The notes under the pieces are model-generated. The model saw only the letters and a program-made list of their open reading frames with translations. It searched no databases and was not told the DNA's origin. Shown piece after piece: positions 1-8,263 of a DNA stretch of 64,000 bases. The position numbers and the translations under genes were made by a program. Source of the DNA: Burkholderia sp. Bp9142 (GTDB taxonomy: Bacteria; Pseudomonadota; Gammaproteobacteria; Burkholderiales; Burkholderiaceae); the NCBI RefSeq assembly GCF_003853415.1, contig NZ_QTPP01000033.1, forward strand, positions 23,779 through 87,778, in the 5' to 3' direction. Each line of letters starts with the position of its first letter. Positions within the stretch are counted from its first letter, which is position 1.

Positions 1-41
1 GTGAACGCACGTTTGGTACTGGATCGGAGACACGAGACACG

Positions 42-1682
42 ATGAATCCCACCGCAGCCCTGCCGCCCGGCATCCTGTTCGCGCAGCCGTTGACGCCCGT
101 CGCCAACTCGCTGTTCCTGTCGTTCGTCGTCGCCGTGATCCCGATCGCGGTCGCGCTGATCGCGCTCGGCGTGTTGCGCCGGCCGGCCTGGCAGGCGTCG
201 CTGGCCGGGCTCGTCGCCGGCCTCGCGGTCGCGATCGGCGCCTGGGGCATGCCGGCCGGTCTCGCGTTCAACGCGGTCGGCGCCGGCATGGCGCTCGCGG
301 TCGTGCCGGTGATGTGGATCGTGTTCAACGCCCTGCTGCTGTACAACATCGCGGTGAAGTCGGGCCGCTTCGACCAGTTCCGGCAGTGGATGCTCGACAA
401 CCTGCCCGACGACCGCCGCCTCGTGCTGCTCGTCGTCGCGTTCTCGTTCGGCTGCCTGCTCGAAGGGATCTCCGGGTTCGGCACGCCGGTCGCGATCACC
501 AGCGCGCTCTTGATCGCGCTCGGCTTCCCCGCGCTCGAAGCGCTCACCTACACGCTGCTGTTCAACACGGCGCCGGTCGCGTTCGGCGCGCTCGGCGTGC
601 CGATCACCGTGCTCGGCGCGGTCACGTCGCTGCCGCCCGCGACGCTCGGCGCGATGGTCGGCCGGCAACTGCCGTTCTTCGCGCTGCTGCTGCCGTTCTA
701 CGTGGTCGGCGCGTACGGCGGCCTGCGCTCGATCGCGAAGCTGTGGCCCGCGCTGCTCGTGTCAGGCGGCAGCTTCGCGATCGCGCAGTTCGTCACGTCG
801 AACTTCCTCGGCTACCAGCTCACCGACGTGCTGTCGTCGCTCACGTCGCTGATCGTCACGATCGGCTTCCTGCAGGCGTGGAAGCCGCAGCCCGATCCGC
901 AATACGCGCTCGCGCGCAGCGCGCCCGCCACGGCCGGCGCCGCGCGCACGGGCTTCGGCGGCTGGCTGCCGTGGATCGTCGTGTCGGTGGTCGTGATCGT
1001 CTGGGTGCATGCGAACGTCGCGGCGATCGGCGACGTGAAGATCAAGTGGCCAGGCCTGCACAACACGGTGTTCGTGACGCTGTACCACAAGCCGTATGCG
1101 GCGATCTGGGATTTCCAGCCGCTCGGCACCGGCACCGCGATCCTGCTCTCCGCGATCATCACGGCGGCGCTGACGCGCACCGGCGTCGGCGCGTTCCTCG
1201 AATGCGTGGTCAAGACGTGGCGGCAGACCTGGATCGCGATCATCACGGTGATGATGATCGTCGGGCTCGCGTACCTGCTGAACTACTCGGGCATCAGCTA
1301 CACGCTCGGCACCGGCGTCGCGTCGACCGGCGCGCTGTTCCCGCTCGTGTCGGCGTCGCTCGGCTGGATCGCGGTGTTCCTGTCCGGCAGCGACACGTCC
1401 GGCAATGCGCTGTTCGGCAACCTGCAGGTCGTCGCCGCCAGGCAGCTCGGCCTCGATCCGGTGCTGATGGCCGCGACCAATTCGTCGGGCGGCGTGATGG
1501 GCAAGATGATCTCGCCGCAGAACATCGCGACGGGCGTGTCGACGACCGACCTGAAGGGGCAGGAAGGCGTCGTGTTCGCGCGCACCTTCTGGCACAGCGT
1601 GATCCTCACGCTGCTGCTCGGCGTGCTCGTGTTCCTGCAGCAGCACGTGTTGACGTGGATGATCCCCGCGCTGCCGAAGTAA
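42..1682 (+). CDS. lldP: L-lactate permease, LctP family
   Basis: A 546-residue integral membrane protein that imports L-lactate (also D-lactate or glycolate in relatives) by proton symport across the inner membrane. Hydrophobic helices run through nearly the whole length, about 12 to 14 segments. The family's conserved stretch EGISGFGTPVAI lies around residues 141-152, and a second conserved region, SSGGVMGKMISPQNIATG, near residues 480-497 is also typical of LctP. The length matches the family norm of about 550. A purine-rich GGAG lies upstream of the ATG. It converges with the LysR gene that follows, so the two are not co-transcribed. No lactate dehydrogenase gene is visible, but the window edge is only 41 bases upstream. 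Family assignment is firm; substrate preference is inferred. Confidence 0.93.
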   Translation: MNPTAALPPGILFAQPLTPVANSLFLSFVVAVIPIAVALIALGVLRRPAWQASLAGLVAGLAVAIGAWGMPAGLAFNAVGAGMALAVVPVMWIVFNALLLYNIAVKSGRFDQFRQWMLDNLPDDRRLVLLVVAFSFGCLLEGISGFGTPVAITSALLIALGFPALEALTYTLLFNTAPVAFGALGVPITVLGAVTSLPPATLGAMVGRQLPFFALLLPFYVVGAYGGLRSIAKLWPALLVSGGSFAIAQFVTSNFLGYQLTDVLSSLTSLIVTIGFLQAWKPQPDPQYALARSAPATAGAARTGFGGWLPWIVVSVVVIVWVHANVAAIGDVKIKWPGLHNTVFVTLYHKPYAAIWDFQPLGTGTAILLSAIITAALTRTGVGAFLECVVKTWRQTWIAIITVMMIVGLAYLLNYSGISYTLGTGVASTGALFPLVSASLGWIAVFLSGSDTSGNALFGNLQVVAARQLGLDPVLMAATNSSGGVMGKMISPQNIATGVSTTDLKGQEGVVFARTFWHSVILTLLLGVLVFLQQHVLTWMIPALPK

Positions 1683-1815
1683 TGCACGGCGGCAAGCAAC
1701 AACGAAGGCACGAGGAAAACCACGAGGGAAGGCGCGGGAAAAGCGCCGGAAGGTGCAGGGAAGTGCGACGGGAAATGCGACGGGAAATGCGCGAAACCGG
1801 TGGACGCGCGGCGGT

Positions 1816-2724
1816 TCAGCGGGCGTTCACTTGCCGCGTCGTGTCGTGTGTGTCGTGCGTGACCGGCCGCGCCGGCAGGATGCACGCGAGGAACGCATCG
1901 ATCGCGGGGCTCTGGCGGCGCGCCTTCAGGTAATACACGTATTCGTCGATCGTCGTGTCGACGCCGCGCAGCGCCACGATGCGCAGGTCCGGATGGCGCT
2001 CGGCCTCGCCGCGCGGAAAGAGGCTGGCGCCCACGCCGTGCAGGATCGCCTCGCGGATCGCTTCGCGGCTGCCGATCTCGGCCACCGACGCGGCCGCGAC
2101 GCCAGCGCCCGCGAGGATCGTCTCCGTGCAGCGGCGCGTGACCGACCCTTCCTCGCGGATCAGCAGCCGCACGTCGGCGAGCTGCGCGGCGTCGATCGCG
2201 TCGAAGCGCGCGAGCGGGTGGTCGCGATGCACGACGAGCACGAGCGGATCGGTGGAGATCACCTTGCGTTCGAGGCCGTCCGCGTCATTGCGCTGCGACG
2301 ACACCGCGAGGTCGATGCGGAATTCGTGCAGCGCCTGCAGGATTTCCTCGGAATTGCCGATCCGGCACGTGAGCGCGATCGACGGATGCGCGTGCGAGAA
2401 GCGGCCGACTGCGTCCATGATGTAGTACGGCCCCGTCGCGCCGATCCGCAGATGCCCTTCGAACAGGCCGCCGACATTGCGCAGCATGATGTCGGCCTGC
2501 GCCTCGAGCGCGATCATCTTCTCGACGAGCGGCAGCAGCTCGATGCCGGTCTCGGTGACCTCGAGCTTGCGGCCGCTGCGGTAGAACAGCTCGACGCCGT
2601 ACAGCTGCTCGACCTGCTTGATCTGCGCGGCGATCGTCGGCTGGCTCACGCCCAGGTGGCGCGCGGCGCGCGTGATGCTGCCCTGCCGGACGGTCGCGTG
2701 GAACGCCTTCAGCTGATCGAACAC
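1816..2724 (-). CDS. LysR-family regulator, aminoethylphosphonate-associated type
   Basis: A 302-residue LysR regulator. The N-terminal winged helix-turn-helix occupies about residues 1-60 (GSITRAARHLGVSQPTIAAQ), followed by an effector-binding domain from about residue 90. The N-terminus resembles the LysR group that travels with 2-aminoethylphosphonate catabolism genes, and a phosphonate cluster lies 3-8 kb away, which supports that reading. It is divergent from the phospholipase C gene across about 230 bases, the usual LysR arrangement, so it may control that gene, itself, or the phosphonate genes. The effector is unknown. An alternative is a generic CysB/CbbR-type LysR. Confidence 0.85.
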   Translation of the reverse strand: MFDQLKAFHATVRQGSITRAARHLGVSQPTIAAQIKQVEQLYGVELFYRSGRKLEVTETGIELLPLVEKMIALEAQADIMLRNVGGLFEGHLRIGATGPYYIMDAVGRFSHAHPSIALTCRIGNSEEILQALHEFRIDLAVSSQRNDADGLERKVISTDPLVLVVHRDHPLARFDAIDAAQLADVRLLIREEGSVTRRCTETILAGAGVAAASVAEIGSREAIREAILHGVGASLFPRGEAERHPDLRIVALRGVDTTIDEYVYYLKARRQSPAIDAFLACILPARPVTHDTHDTTRQVNAR

Positions 2725-2953
2725 GACTCGGCTTCTCCCCCGTCTTCATCGCGCGTCAGCGTAGCGGACGCATGTGTCGGCCGGATGAAAGGCGCATCGT
2801 GCGCCGCTTCGAAAAAAAGCTGGGGGTGACCGCAAGAAACCTGCTGGAACCGGTCACGGCCGGGACATGCCGGTGCGGAGTAATAGCGGCAACGCACCGA
2901 CCGCCGGCCCCGCTCGACCGGCGCCACCCTTACCGACCCACAGGATCCTCTTC
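2725..2953. promoter_or_regulatory. Divergent intergenic region, lysR / plcN
   Basis: The 229-base gap separates the minus-strand LysR gene from the plus-strand phospholipase C gene and must hold promoters in both directions. I see no convincing -35/-10 pair. The open frame upstream of the phospholipase start (from 2867) is not used because the Tat signal begins at 2954. Confidence 0.45.
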
Positions 2954-5125
2954 ATGTCCGCCACCAATCGACGCGATTTCCTGCGCCTTGCCGCCCAGTC
3001 GGCCGGCGCGATGGCCGCCTACGCCGGCTTCCCGCCGGCGATCCGCAACGCGCTGGCGATACCGGCCGCCTATCGCACCGGCACGATCCGCGACGTCGAA
3101 CACGTCGTGATCTTCATGCAGGAAAACCGCTCGTTCGACCACTACTTCGGCGGGCTGCGCGGCGTGCGCGGCTTCAACGACCCGCGCCCCCACCTGCTGC
3201 CGAGCGGCGCGCCGGTGTGGCAGCAGCCGCCGGCGTCGGTGTTCACGAAGAACTACCATTCGCGCGGGCTCGATCCGTCCGCGCCGTACGTGCTGCCGTT
3301 CTATCTCGACCCGAAGCAGACGACCGAATTCCAGCCGGGCACCAACCATGGCTGGAGCAGCGGCCACCTCGCATGGAACAACGGCCAGTGGGACCAGTGG
3401 GTGAACCAGAAGCAGGACGTGCTGACGATGGGTTACCTGAAGCGCCAGGACCTCACGTACCACTACGCACTCGCCGACGCGTTCACGATCTGCGATTCGT
3501 ATTTCTGCTCCGCGCACGCCGATACGGCGCCGAACCGCATCTACCTGTGGACCGGCACGGTCGACTCGCGCAACGTCTACGGCACGCAGCCGAACGGTCC
3601 CGGCATCGGCGAGCGCAATGACGTGAACGGCTACACGTGGACGACCTACGCGGAACGCCTCGAGAACGCGAAGATCAGCTGGAAGGTGTACCAGGGCGGC
3701 ACGGGCATCCCGGGCGACCCGACCGACAACTACACCGACAACTCGCTGATGTTCTTCAAGCGCTTCCAGGTGAAGGAAGGCGCGAGCGGCCCGCTGGTCG
3801 ACAAGGGCGCATCCAACCACACGCTCGCCGAGCTGAAGGCCGACGTGCAGGCGAACCGGTTGCCGCAGGTATCGTGGATCGTGTCGCCGTACAAGTACAG
3901 CGAGCACCCACAGGCGTCGCCGACCGACGGCGCGTTCTACATCAACATGGTGCTCGAGGCGCTGACGTCGAACCCGGAGGTGTGGGCGAAGACGGTGTTC
4001 ATCCTCAACTACGACGAGAACGACGGGCTGTTCGACCACGTCGTGCCGCCGGTGCCGCCGGTCGCGAGCGGCGTGGGCGGCCAGGGCATCGTGTCGTCGA
4101 ACCTGCTGTCGAACCTCGGCGACGAACTGCTCGACCTGAACAAGTACCCGGGCGAGATGGGCCCGCTGGTGCCGGGCGCGGATCCGGGCGGGATCCAGCC
4201 GATCGGCCTCGGGCCGCGCGTGCCGCTGATCGTCATCTCGCCGTGGACGAAGGGCGGCTGGGTCTGCTCGGAGACGTTCGACCACACGTCGGTGCTGCGC
4301 TTCCTCGAAGCCCGCTTCGGCGTGCAGGAGCCGAACATCAGCGCGTGGCGCCGGTCGATCTGCGGCGACCTCACGTCGGCGTTCGATTTCTCCGCGCGCC
4401 CCGATACGCGCACGGTGAGCTTCACGGTGCCGCAGCACATCGCCACCGCGGGCCAGGCGTACCAGGTGCCCGCGCAGCAGTCGATGCCGGCGCAGGAGCC
4501 CGGCACGCGCCCGGCGCGCGCGCTGCCGTACGAGTTGTTCGTGCATGCCCGCGTGAACGGCCGCGACGACAGCGTGTCGCTCGATTTCGCGAACTCGGGT
4601 GACGCGGGCGCCGCGTTCTACGTGTACGACCGTCGCAATCCGGCGACGCCGCCGCGCCGCTACGCGGTGTCCTCGCACGACCGCTTCGCCGATACCTGGA
4701 GCACGTCGGCCGCGCGCGGCGACTACCATCTCGCCGCCTATGGCCCGAACGGCTATCTGTGCGAATTCCAGGGCAACACGCGGCTCGCCGCGGACGGCCG
4801 CCACGCGAACCCGGAAGCGAAGATCGGCTACGACGTGCGCAACCGCCACGTGTACCTGCAGCTGCGCAACAGCGGCCGCGCGGCGTGCCGTGTCGTGGTC
4901 GACAACGCGTACAGCCATGCGCATGCGCGCACCTACACGCTGGAGCCGGGCGAGCGCGTCGAGGATCACTTCGAGCTGTCGTCGAGTCACGGCTGGTACG
5001 ATCTGACGATTACCGCGACGACGCTGCGCGGCGGCGACGACAAGGTCGTGCGCCGCTTCGCGGGCCACGTCGAGACGGGGCGGCCGAGCCAGAGCGATCC
5101 GGGGCCGGTGAAGCAGACGGCCTGA
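2954..5125 (+). CDS. plcN: Phosphocholine-preferring phospholipase C (acid phosphatase/PLC superfamily), Tat-exported
   Basis: A 723-residue secreted phospholipase C that hydrolyses phosphatidylcholine-type lipids to diacylglycerol and phosphorylated head group. The start at 2954 puts a twin-arginine signal at the very N-terminus (NRRDFLRLAA, Arg6-Arg7), so export in folded form is expected. The family signature VVIFMQENRSFDHYFG follows near residues 50-65. The catalytic domain continues to about residue 480 and contains NYDENDGLFDHVVPP. Two C-terminal all-beta DUF756 repeats complete the protein (about residues 520-610 and 620-705). Length and layout match the non-haemolytic PlcN group of Pseudomonas and Burkholderia. 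These enzymes are commonly induced by phosphate starvation, which fits the neighbouring phosphonate genes, but no Pho box was identified. The plcN versus plcH subtype is a judgement. Confidence 0.9.
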   Translation: MSATNRRDFLRLAAQSAGAMAAYAGFPPAIRNALAIPAAYRTGTIRDVEHVVIFMQENRSFDHYFGGLRGVRGFNDPRPHLLPSGAPVWQQPPASVFTKNYHSRGLDPSAPYVLPFYLDPKQTTEFQPGTNHGWSSGHLAWNNGQWDQWVNQKQDVLTMGYLKRQDLTYHYALADAFTICDSYFCSAHADTAPNRIYLWTGTVDSRNVYGTQPNGPGIGERNDVNGYTWTTYAERLENAKISWKVYQGGTGIPGDPTDNYTDNSLMFFKRFQVKEGASGPLVDKGASNHTLAELKADVQANRLPQVSWIVSPYKYSEHPQASPTDGAFYINMVLEALTSNPEVWAKTVFILNYDENDGLFDHVVPPVPPVASGVGGQGIVSSNLLSNLGDELLDLNKYPGEMGPLVPGADPGGIQPIGLGPRVPLIVISPWTKGGWVCSETFDHTSVLRFLEARFGVQEPNISAWRRSICGDLTSAFDFSARPDTRTVSFTVPQHIATAGQAYQVPAQQSMPAQEPGTRPARALPYELFVHARVNGRDDSVSLDFANSGDAGAAFYVYDRRNPATPPRRYAVSSHDRFADTWSTSAARGDYHLAAYGPNGYLCEFQGNTRLAADGRHANPEAKIGYDVRNRHVYLQLRNSGRAACRVVVDNAYSHAHARTYTLEPGERVEDHFELSSSHGWYDLTITATTLRGGDDKVVRRFAGHVETGRPSQSDPGPVKQTA

Positions 5126-5198
5126 CGGCAGGCCCCGCGCCGCGCGGTCCGGCATGTTCGTGCCGGCCGCGCGATTGATTTTTGGAAACTGAAAACTG

Positions 5199-5227
5199 TT
5201 GACAATGTGTCGGGCCGAGGGTATACA
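5199..5227 (+). promoter_or_regulatory. Sigma-70 promoter of the GntR gene
   Basis: TTGACA (5199-5204) and TATACA (5222-5227) are separated by exactly 17 bases, a near-consensus promoter about 60 bases ahead of the ATG at 5288. The ATG at 5207 falls inside this element, so the longer open frame starting there is not the gene. The ten bases TGTTGACAAT (5197-5206) recur in the phn promoter at 8153-8162. GTATAC with flanking AA resembles FadR/VanR-type GntR operators. Confidence 0.75.
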
Positions 5228-5287
5228 AGGATCATTCGCCGATATGGCGCCCTCGTTTTCACCCGCAGCCGCGCTGCCTGCCCGACC

Positions 5288-6016
5288 ATGACTGCCCCGA
5301 ACGCGCTCAACGCCATCGAACTCCTGCAAAGCCAGTCGCTCGCGATGATTGTCCAGGACATGCTCGAGCGCTCGATCGTGTCCGGCGAATATGCGCCGGG
5401 CGAGAAACTCAACGAAGTCGATATCGCGACGAAGCTGAACGTGTCGCGCGGCCCCGTGCGTGAAGCATTCCGCGCGCTCGAGCAGGCCGGACTGCTGCGC
5501 AACGAGAAGAACCGCGGCGTGACGGTGCGCGTCGTGCCGCTGCGCGAGGCCGAGGAAATCTACGAAGTGCGCGCGATGCTCGACGAGTCGGTCGCGCGCG
5601 CGCTCGCGAAGCGCATTTCGCCCGACACGCTGAAGGTCCTGAAGGGCATCATCCAGTCGATGAAGGGCGCCGCGAAGACGCATGACGTCACGCGCTACAC
5701 CGAGCTGAACGTGCAGTTCCACGACGCGATGGTGGTCGGCGTCGGCAATACGCACCTCACCGATACCTATCGCCGGCTCGTGCGCCAGCTCGGGCTGCTC
5801 CGCCAGGCCGCGATCGAGGCCGAGGAGGATGCGATCGCGGTGTCGGCGGCCGAGCACGACAAGATCGTGCAGGCGCTCGCGAGCGGCGACGCGGAGAAGG
5901 CCGTCGCGCTCGTGCGCGAGCACGTCGCGCATGGCCTCGCACGGATGCGCCGCACCCACGAGCAGGGGCTGCCGGGCACGGGCAAGGCGGCGCGCGAGAA
6001 AGCCGAGCGCGTGTAA
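5288..6016 (+). CDS. GntR-family regulator (FadR/VanR subgroup), phosphonate-associated
   Basis: A 242-residue GntR regulator. The N-terminal winged HTH covers about residues 20-85 (GEKLNEVDIATKLNVSRGP, then VREAFRALEQAGLL), and an all-helical FCD effector domain follows to about residue 225. The start at 5288 (MTAPNALNAIELL) is chosen because the upstream ATG lies within the promoter. GntR regulators of this kind accompany phosphonate-utilisation genes in Burkholderia. Its promoter shares a ten-base sequence with the promoter of the phn genes 3 kb away, which suggests one regulator acting at both sites. A rho-independent terminator follows directly. The effector could be an aminophosphonate or its aldehyde; this is inference. 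Confidence 0.88.
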   Translation: MTAPNALNAIELLQSQSLAMIVQDMLERSIVSGEYAPGEKLNEVDIATKLNVSRGPVREAFRALEQAGLLRNEKNRGVTVRVVPLREAEEIYEVRAMLDESVARALAKRISPDTLKVLKGIIQSMKGAAKTHDVTRYTELNVQFHDAMVVGVGNTHLTDTYRRLVRQLGLLRQAAIEAEEDAIAVSAAEHDKIVQALASGDAEKAVALVREHVAHGLARMRRTHEQGLPGTGKAAREKAERV

Positions 6017-6047
6017 CGCGGCTGCACCGGCCCGCCGCGACGAAAGC

Positions 6048-6074
6048 AAAGGGACGCTTCGCAGCGTCCCTTTT
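6048..6074. terminator. Bidirectional rho-independent terminator
   Basis: An 8-bp GC-rich stem (GGGACGCT / AGCGTCCC) with a TCGC loop is flanked by AAA on the left and TTTT on the right, so it can end transcription from the GntR gene on the plus strand and from the oxidoreductase on the minus strand. Confidence 0.9.
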
Positions 6075-6122
6075 GCGTTGCGCGTCACGTCATCGCATCA
6101 GCGCCTCGTCGTCTACGCCTCG

Positions 6123-7511
6123 TCACGCCTTGTCGGCCTTGCCCGCCGCGCTCGCGAATTTCGCGAGCCACGTATCGACGAGCGCCGGCCGCCGGCTTTC
6201 GTCTTCCGCGCGCTCCTTGCGGCGGATCGCGTTGCGCACGACGTGCGCGCCGACATAGCGGATCGGCTCCGGCGGGAAATGGCCGAGCGGGCCGCGCACG
6301 ATCGGGCTGCGCGTCCACGCGTTGTCGAGGCCGAGCACCAGCGACGACAGGATCTGCCCGCCCATGTAGGTCGGTCCGACGCCATTGCCCGAATAGCCGA
6401 AGCCGTAGAACACGTTCGGCGCGTCGTCGAGCCGGCCGAAGAACGGGAAGCCCGTCACCGAGCGGTCCGACGGGCCGTTCCAGCTGGCGGTGACCGGCAC
6501 GCCGGCGAGCGACGGGAAGAACGCGCGCAGGCTCTGCGTGAGCTGCGCCTCGTAAGGCGAGCGCCGGTCGAACACGGGCGCGATGCGGCTGCGCCACGAG
6601 AACGTGTTGCCGCCCTTGCCGAGCATCAGCCGGCCGTCGGCGGTCGTGCGGTAGTAGTACACGAAGATCCGCGAATCGAGCACCGATACGCCGTCCACGA
6701 GCCCGGTCCTCTCGAGCAGCTCCGGGCATTTCTCGGTAATGACCATGTCGCTCGACACGACCGCGATCGTGCGTTCGAACTGCGGGAAACGGCTCGCCAT
6801 CCACGCGTTGATCGCGAAGACCAGCTTGCCCGCGCGCACGCTGCCGGACGGCGTGCGCACGACGGCCGGCTGCCCCGGCGTGAAGTCGACGAGCGGCGTG
6901 CGCTCGTAGATCCGGATTCCCATGTCGAGCGCGACGCGGCGCAGCCCGCGCACGAGCTTGCCGGGATGCACGGTCGCGGCGATCGGCGAGTACACGCCGT
7001 CGAGATTGCGTGCGGAGCCCGAGCGGCGTGCGACTTCGGCGGACGGCAGCGGCTCGTAGCTGTGGATGCCGCACGCGGCGAGCGCGTCGAGCACCGGCGC
7101 GAGCGTGCCGACCTGCGCGCGCGACGTTGCCGTGTACAGCGTGCCGTCGAGCCGCAGCTCGGCATCGATGCGATGCGCACGGCAGAAGTCGGCGATGTGC
7201 TGGACGGCCGCCTCCGACGCCTTCACGAGCCGGATCGCCTCCGCTTCGCCGAACAGGCGGCGCAGCGTCAGGAATTTCGCGGACCACGTGAGCAGGCACC
7301 CGCCGTTGCGCCCGCTCGCGCCGGCGCCGCACAGGTCGGCCTCGAGTATCGCGATGTCGAGTGCCGGGTTCTGCTGCTTCGCCTGGATCGCGGTCCAGAG
7401 CCCTGTGAAGCCGCCGCCGACGATACAGACATCGGCCTGCGTCGCGCCCTGCAGCGCGGGGGCGAGATCGCCGTCGTTGAACAGGGCTTGTTCGATCCAG
7501 AAGGGTCGCAT
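6123..7511 (-). CDS. FAD-dependent oxidoreductase, aminophosphonate oxidase-like
   Basis: A 462-residue flavoprotein of the DAO/glycine-oxidase fold. The FAD-binding Rossmann motif CIVGGGFTGLWTAI lies near residues 30-45, and the C-terminal flavin-contacting stretch YGFGYSGNGVGPTYMGG lies near residue 380. I chose the ATG at 7511 (MRPFWIEQAL); a GTG at 7553 would add 14 residues. Enzymes of this type recur in 2-aminoethylphosphonate gene clusters and are thought to oxidise aminophosphonates or N-methyl forms to phosphonoacetaldehyde. The gene lies just downstream of a deleted phnW and probably reads from the minus-strand promoter at 8160-8188. It may therefore be the local source of aldehyde for PhnY. 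The substrate is inferred; another secondary amine is possible. Confidence 0.82.
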   Translation of the reverse strand: MRPFWIEQALFNDGDLAPALQGATQADVCIVGGGFTGLWTAIQAKQQNPALDIAILEADLCGAGASGRNGGCLLTWSAKFLTLRRLFGEAEAIRLVKASEAAVQHIADFCRAHRIDAELRLDGTLYTATSRAQVGTLAPVLDALAACGIHSYEPLPSAEVARRSGSARNLDGVYSPIAATVHPGKLVRGLRRVALDMGIRIYERTPLVDFTPGQPAVVRTPSGSVRAGKLVFAINAWMASRFPQFERTIAVVSSDMVITEKCPELLERTGLVDGVSVLDSRIFVYYYRTTADGRLMLGKGGNTFSWRSRIAPVFDRRSPYEAQLTQSLRAFFPSLAGVPVTASWNGPSDRSVTGFPFFGRLDDAPNVFYGFGYSGNGVGPTYMGGQILSSLVLGLDNAWTRSPIVRGPLGHFPPEPIRYVGAHVVRNAIRRKERAEDESRRPALVDTWLAKFASAAGKADKA

Positions 7512-7623
7512 CGGATGTCGTGCCAGTAAGGGTCGGGTTGCCGTGCCGCGCACGGCGGGAAAGGAAAACGAAACCGCCGCACGGCGTCCGGCCGCGCGCC
7601 GCGGTGCGGCCGGGTGCGTCGCG

Positions 7624-7855
7624 TCACGCCGCCGCTTCGGCGGACACGCGGCGCACGCCCATCGCCTTCAGCGTGTCGGCGATCGCCGCGACCGCGCCCG
7701 GAATGCCCGCTTCGCCGAAGTGGCCGATGCAGCCGACGCGGAACGTGTCGACTTCGGTCAGCTTGCCCGGATACAGAATGTAGCCGCGCTTTTTGACCTC
7801 CTGATAAAACCGCTTGAAGTCGTAGTTCGGGTCGTCCGGTGCGTGGATCGCGCAC
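7624..7855 (-). pseudogene. phnW: C-terminal remnant of 2-aminoethylphosphonate-pyruvate transaminase
   Basis: In the minus-strand frame ending at the TGA at 7624-7626, about 75 residues read AIHAPDDPNYDF, then FYQEVKKRGYILYPGKLTEV, then TFRVGCIGHFGEAGIPGAV. This is the C-terminal small domain of PhnW, including the family-typical YPGK and FR-G-IG stretch. Everything before it (about 290 residues, with the PLP lysine) is missing. The fragment has no start of its own and is out of frame with the upstream phnS fragment, so no functional aminotransferase can be made. It is a truncated remnant produced by the deletion with its junction near 7846-7856. Confidence 0.85.
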
Positions 7856-8053
7856 CCAGCGGATCTCGATGTCGGGGTTCGCCTTCTCGAACGCGTCCTT
7901 GCAGGGCTTCATCGCCTCGTGTTCCAGCGCGGTGTAGAGGAGCAGCGACGTCTTCGCGTGTGCCGCCTGCGCGGCACCGAGCGCCACCGCCGCGACACGG
8001 GCCGCGCCCGCTGCCCATGCATTGAAACCCTTGTGTACCGGCACCTCGTTCAC
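7856..8053 (-). pseudogene. phnS: N-terminal remnant of 2-aminoethylphosphonate ABC transporter binding protein
   Basis: From a GTG at 8053 the minus strand encodes a signal peptide (AVALGAAQAAHA) followed by KTSLLLYTALEHEAMKPCKD and AFEKANPDIEIRWVRD. This is the mature N-terminus of a periplasmic binding protein of the phosphonate/iron type. The match stops abruptly at about residue 66, where the sequence continues in another frame as the tail of phnW. The rest of phnS and whatever lay between it and phnW (in related clusters the phnTUV transporter genes) are absent. The intact signal and good codon use suggest a recent deletion. Confidence 0.82.
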
Positions 8054-8154
8054 CTTCAGACCCCTTGACTGCGGCACGCGGCGGATGAGTGGAGACCAGC
8101 CCTCTTCGTGTTGCCTCGTGCTTCCGTCTTTTGCTTTCTGTTCTCTGCATGTTG

Positions 8155-8188
8155 TTGACAATCTACAAATCATCAATTTTAATGTCAA
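8155..8188. promoter_or_regulatory. Mirrored, overlapping divergent promoters for phnA-phnY and the phnS-scar/oxidase side
   Basis: Plus strand: TTGACA (8155-8160), 17 bases, TTTAAT (8178-8183), firing towards phnA. Minus strand: TTGACA (complement of 8183-8188), 17 bases, TAGATT (complement of 8160-8165), firing towards the scar and the oxidoreductase. The two promoters lie on the same 34 bases and each -35 box lies at the end of the other's -10 region, so they should exclude each other and be controlled together. This AT-rich segment contrasts with its surroundings. Confidence 0.72.
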
Positions 8189-8263
8189 GCATGGAAAACA
8201 CCTCCTCGGCGCGGCGCGGGCGCCGACAGCTCAACCCCCTTCGAACCGAAAGGACTGAACGTC

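Noticed and set aside
5207..5287. Upstream ATG extending the GntR protein by 27 residues
   Set aside because: The ATG lies between the -35 and -10 boxes of the promoter, so it cannot be transcribed from it. The start at 5288 fits the family.
2930..6088. 1,052-codon minus-strand frame across plcN and the GntR gene
   Set aside because: It is a shadow in GC-rich DNA; it spans two well-supported genes on the other strand and is Arg/Ala-rich without domains.
7268..8188. 306-codon minus-strand frame through the phnS/phnW scar as one gene
   Set aside because: Only the first part looks like protein (phnS). After the junction it runs out of frame through phnW and into the oxidoreductase, giving Arg-rich nonsense.
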